A stretch of 13,846 nt of DNA from an uncultured Clostridia bacterium (GTDB lineage: Bacteria; Bacillota; Clostridia; TANB77; CAG-508), in contig CALXVO010000023.1 of the NCBI GenBank assembly GCA_944392065.1, positions 1-13,846 on the forward strand, read 5' to 3'. The notes below the pieces were generated by a model. That model was not told the DNA's origin. It did not search any database and worked only from the letters and a program-made list of their open reading frames with translations. Made by a program: the position numbers and the translations under genes. Below, one piece after another: positions 13,807 to 13,846 of this stretch. Numbering within the stretch: position 1 is the stretch's first letter; every line of letters starts with the position of its first letter.

Positions 13807-13846
13807 AGCTTGTTAAATTCAGGTTTGCTTATGATTCAAACGAAAG

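Overview
The window is very AT-rich with tight gene spacing. Most starts are preceded by strong purine-rich ribosome binding sites, and TGA is used as a genuine stop (ends of the genes at 3449, 7033 and 8118). Together with GalU, a PgcA-type phosphoglucomutase, an ECF sigma/RsgI-like pair and SipW-type signal peptidases, this points to a low-GC Firmicute, probably an uncultured gut-type clostridial lineage. The standard stop code argues against Mollicutes. The lineage is inference; no rRNA or other taxonomic marker is present.

Left part (1-2857): the tail of a membrane protein is followed closely by galU (UTP-glucose-1-phosphate uridylyltransferase), a terminator, a candidate promoter, and a phosphoglucomutase gene. 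The two enzymes form the route glucose-6-P -> glucose-1-P -> UDP-glucose. The mutase gene carries a one-base insertion in a CCC run near its 5' end, which breaks the frame. Everything downstream is intact, so it is either a very recent lesion or a sequencing error.

Middle part (2858-4861): an ECF-type sigma factor overlaps a membrane-spanning RsgI-like anti-sigma protein. That protein has a PepSY-like domain and an extreme aspartate-rich tail built of RYDDDDDD repeats. A long palindrome that looks like a two-way terminator, and whose core resembles an IS3/IS150-type end, separates it from a convergent gene for a helical protein of unknown function (4860-5759, minus strand).

Right part (5897-13806): eight genes on the plus strand read like one operon from a good sigma-A-type promoter that has a perfect 12-bp palindrome in its spacer. 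They encode three SipW/Sec11-like signal peptidases (the first lacks both catalytic Ser and His, the other two keep them), three membrane-targeted proteins that look like SipW/TasA-type secreted substrates, an unknown intracellular protein, a membrane-anchored McrB-like AAA+ ATPase, and a DUF2357-like partner without a visible nuclease. Two intergenic stretches inside this run (8119-8269 and 12962-13083) are packed with strong inverted repeats and have no terminator U-tract.

The working hypothesis is a surface-fibre or secreted-protein export/assembly system. The SipW-type peptidases would process TasA-like subunits, and an inner-membrane McrB-like ATPase with cytosolic partners would power or remodel the process. 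I do not know of a described system with this combination, and the link between the two halves rests only on operon context.
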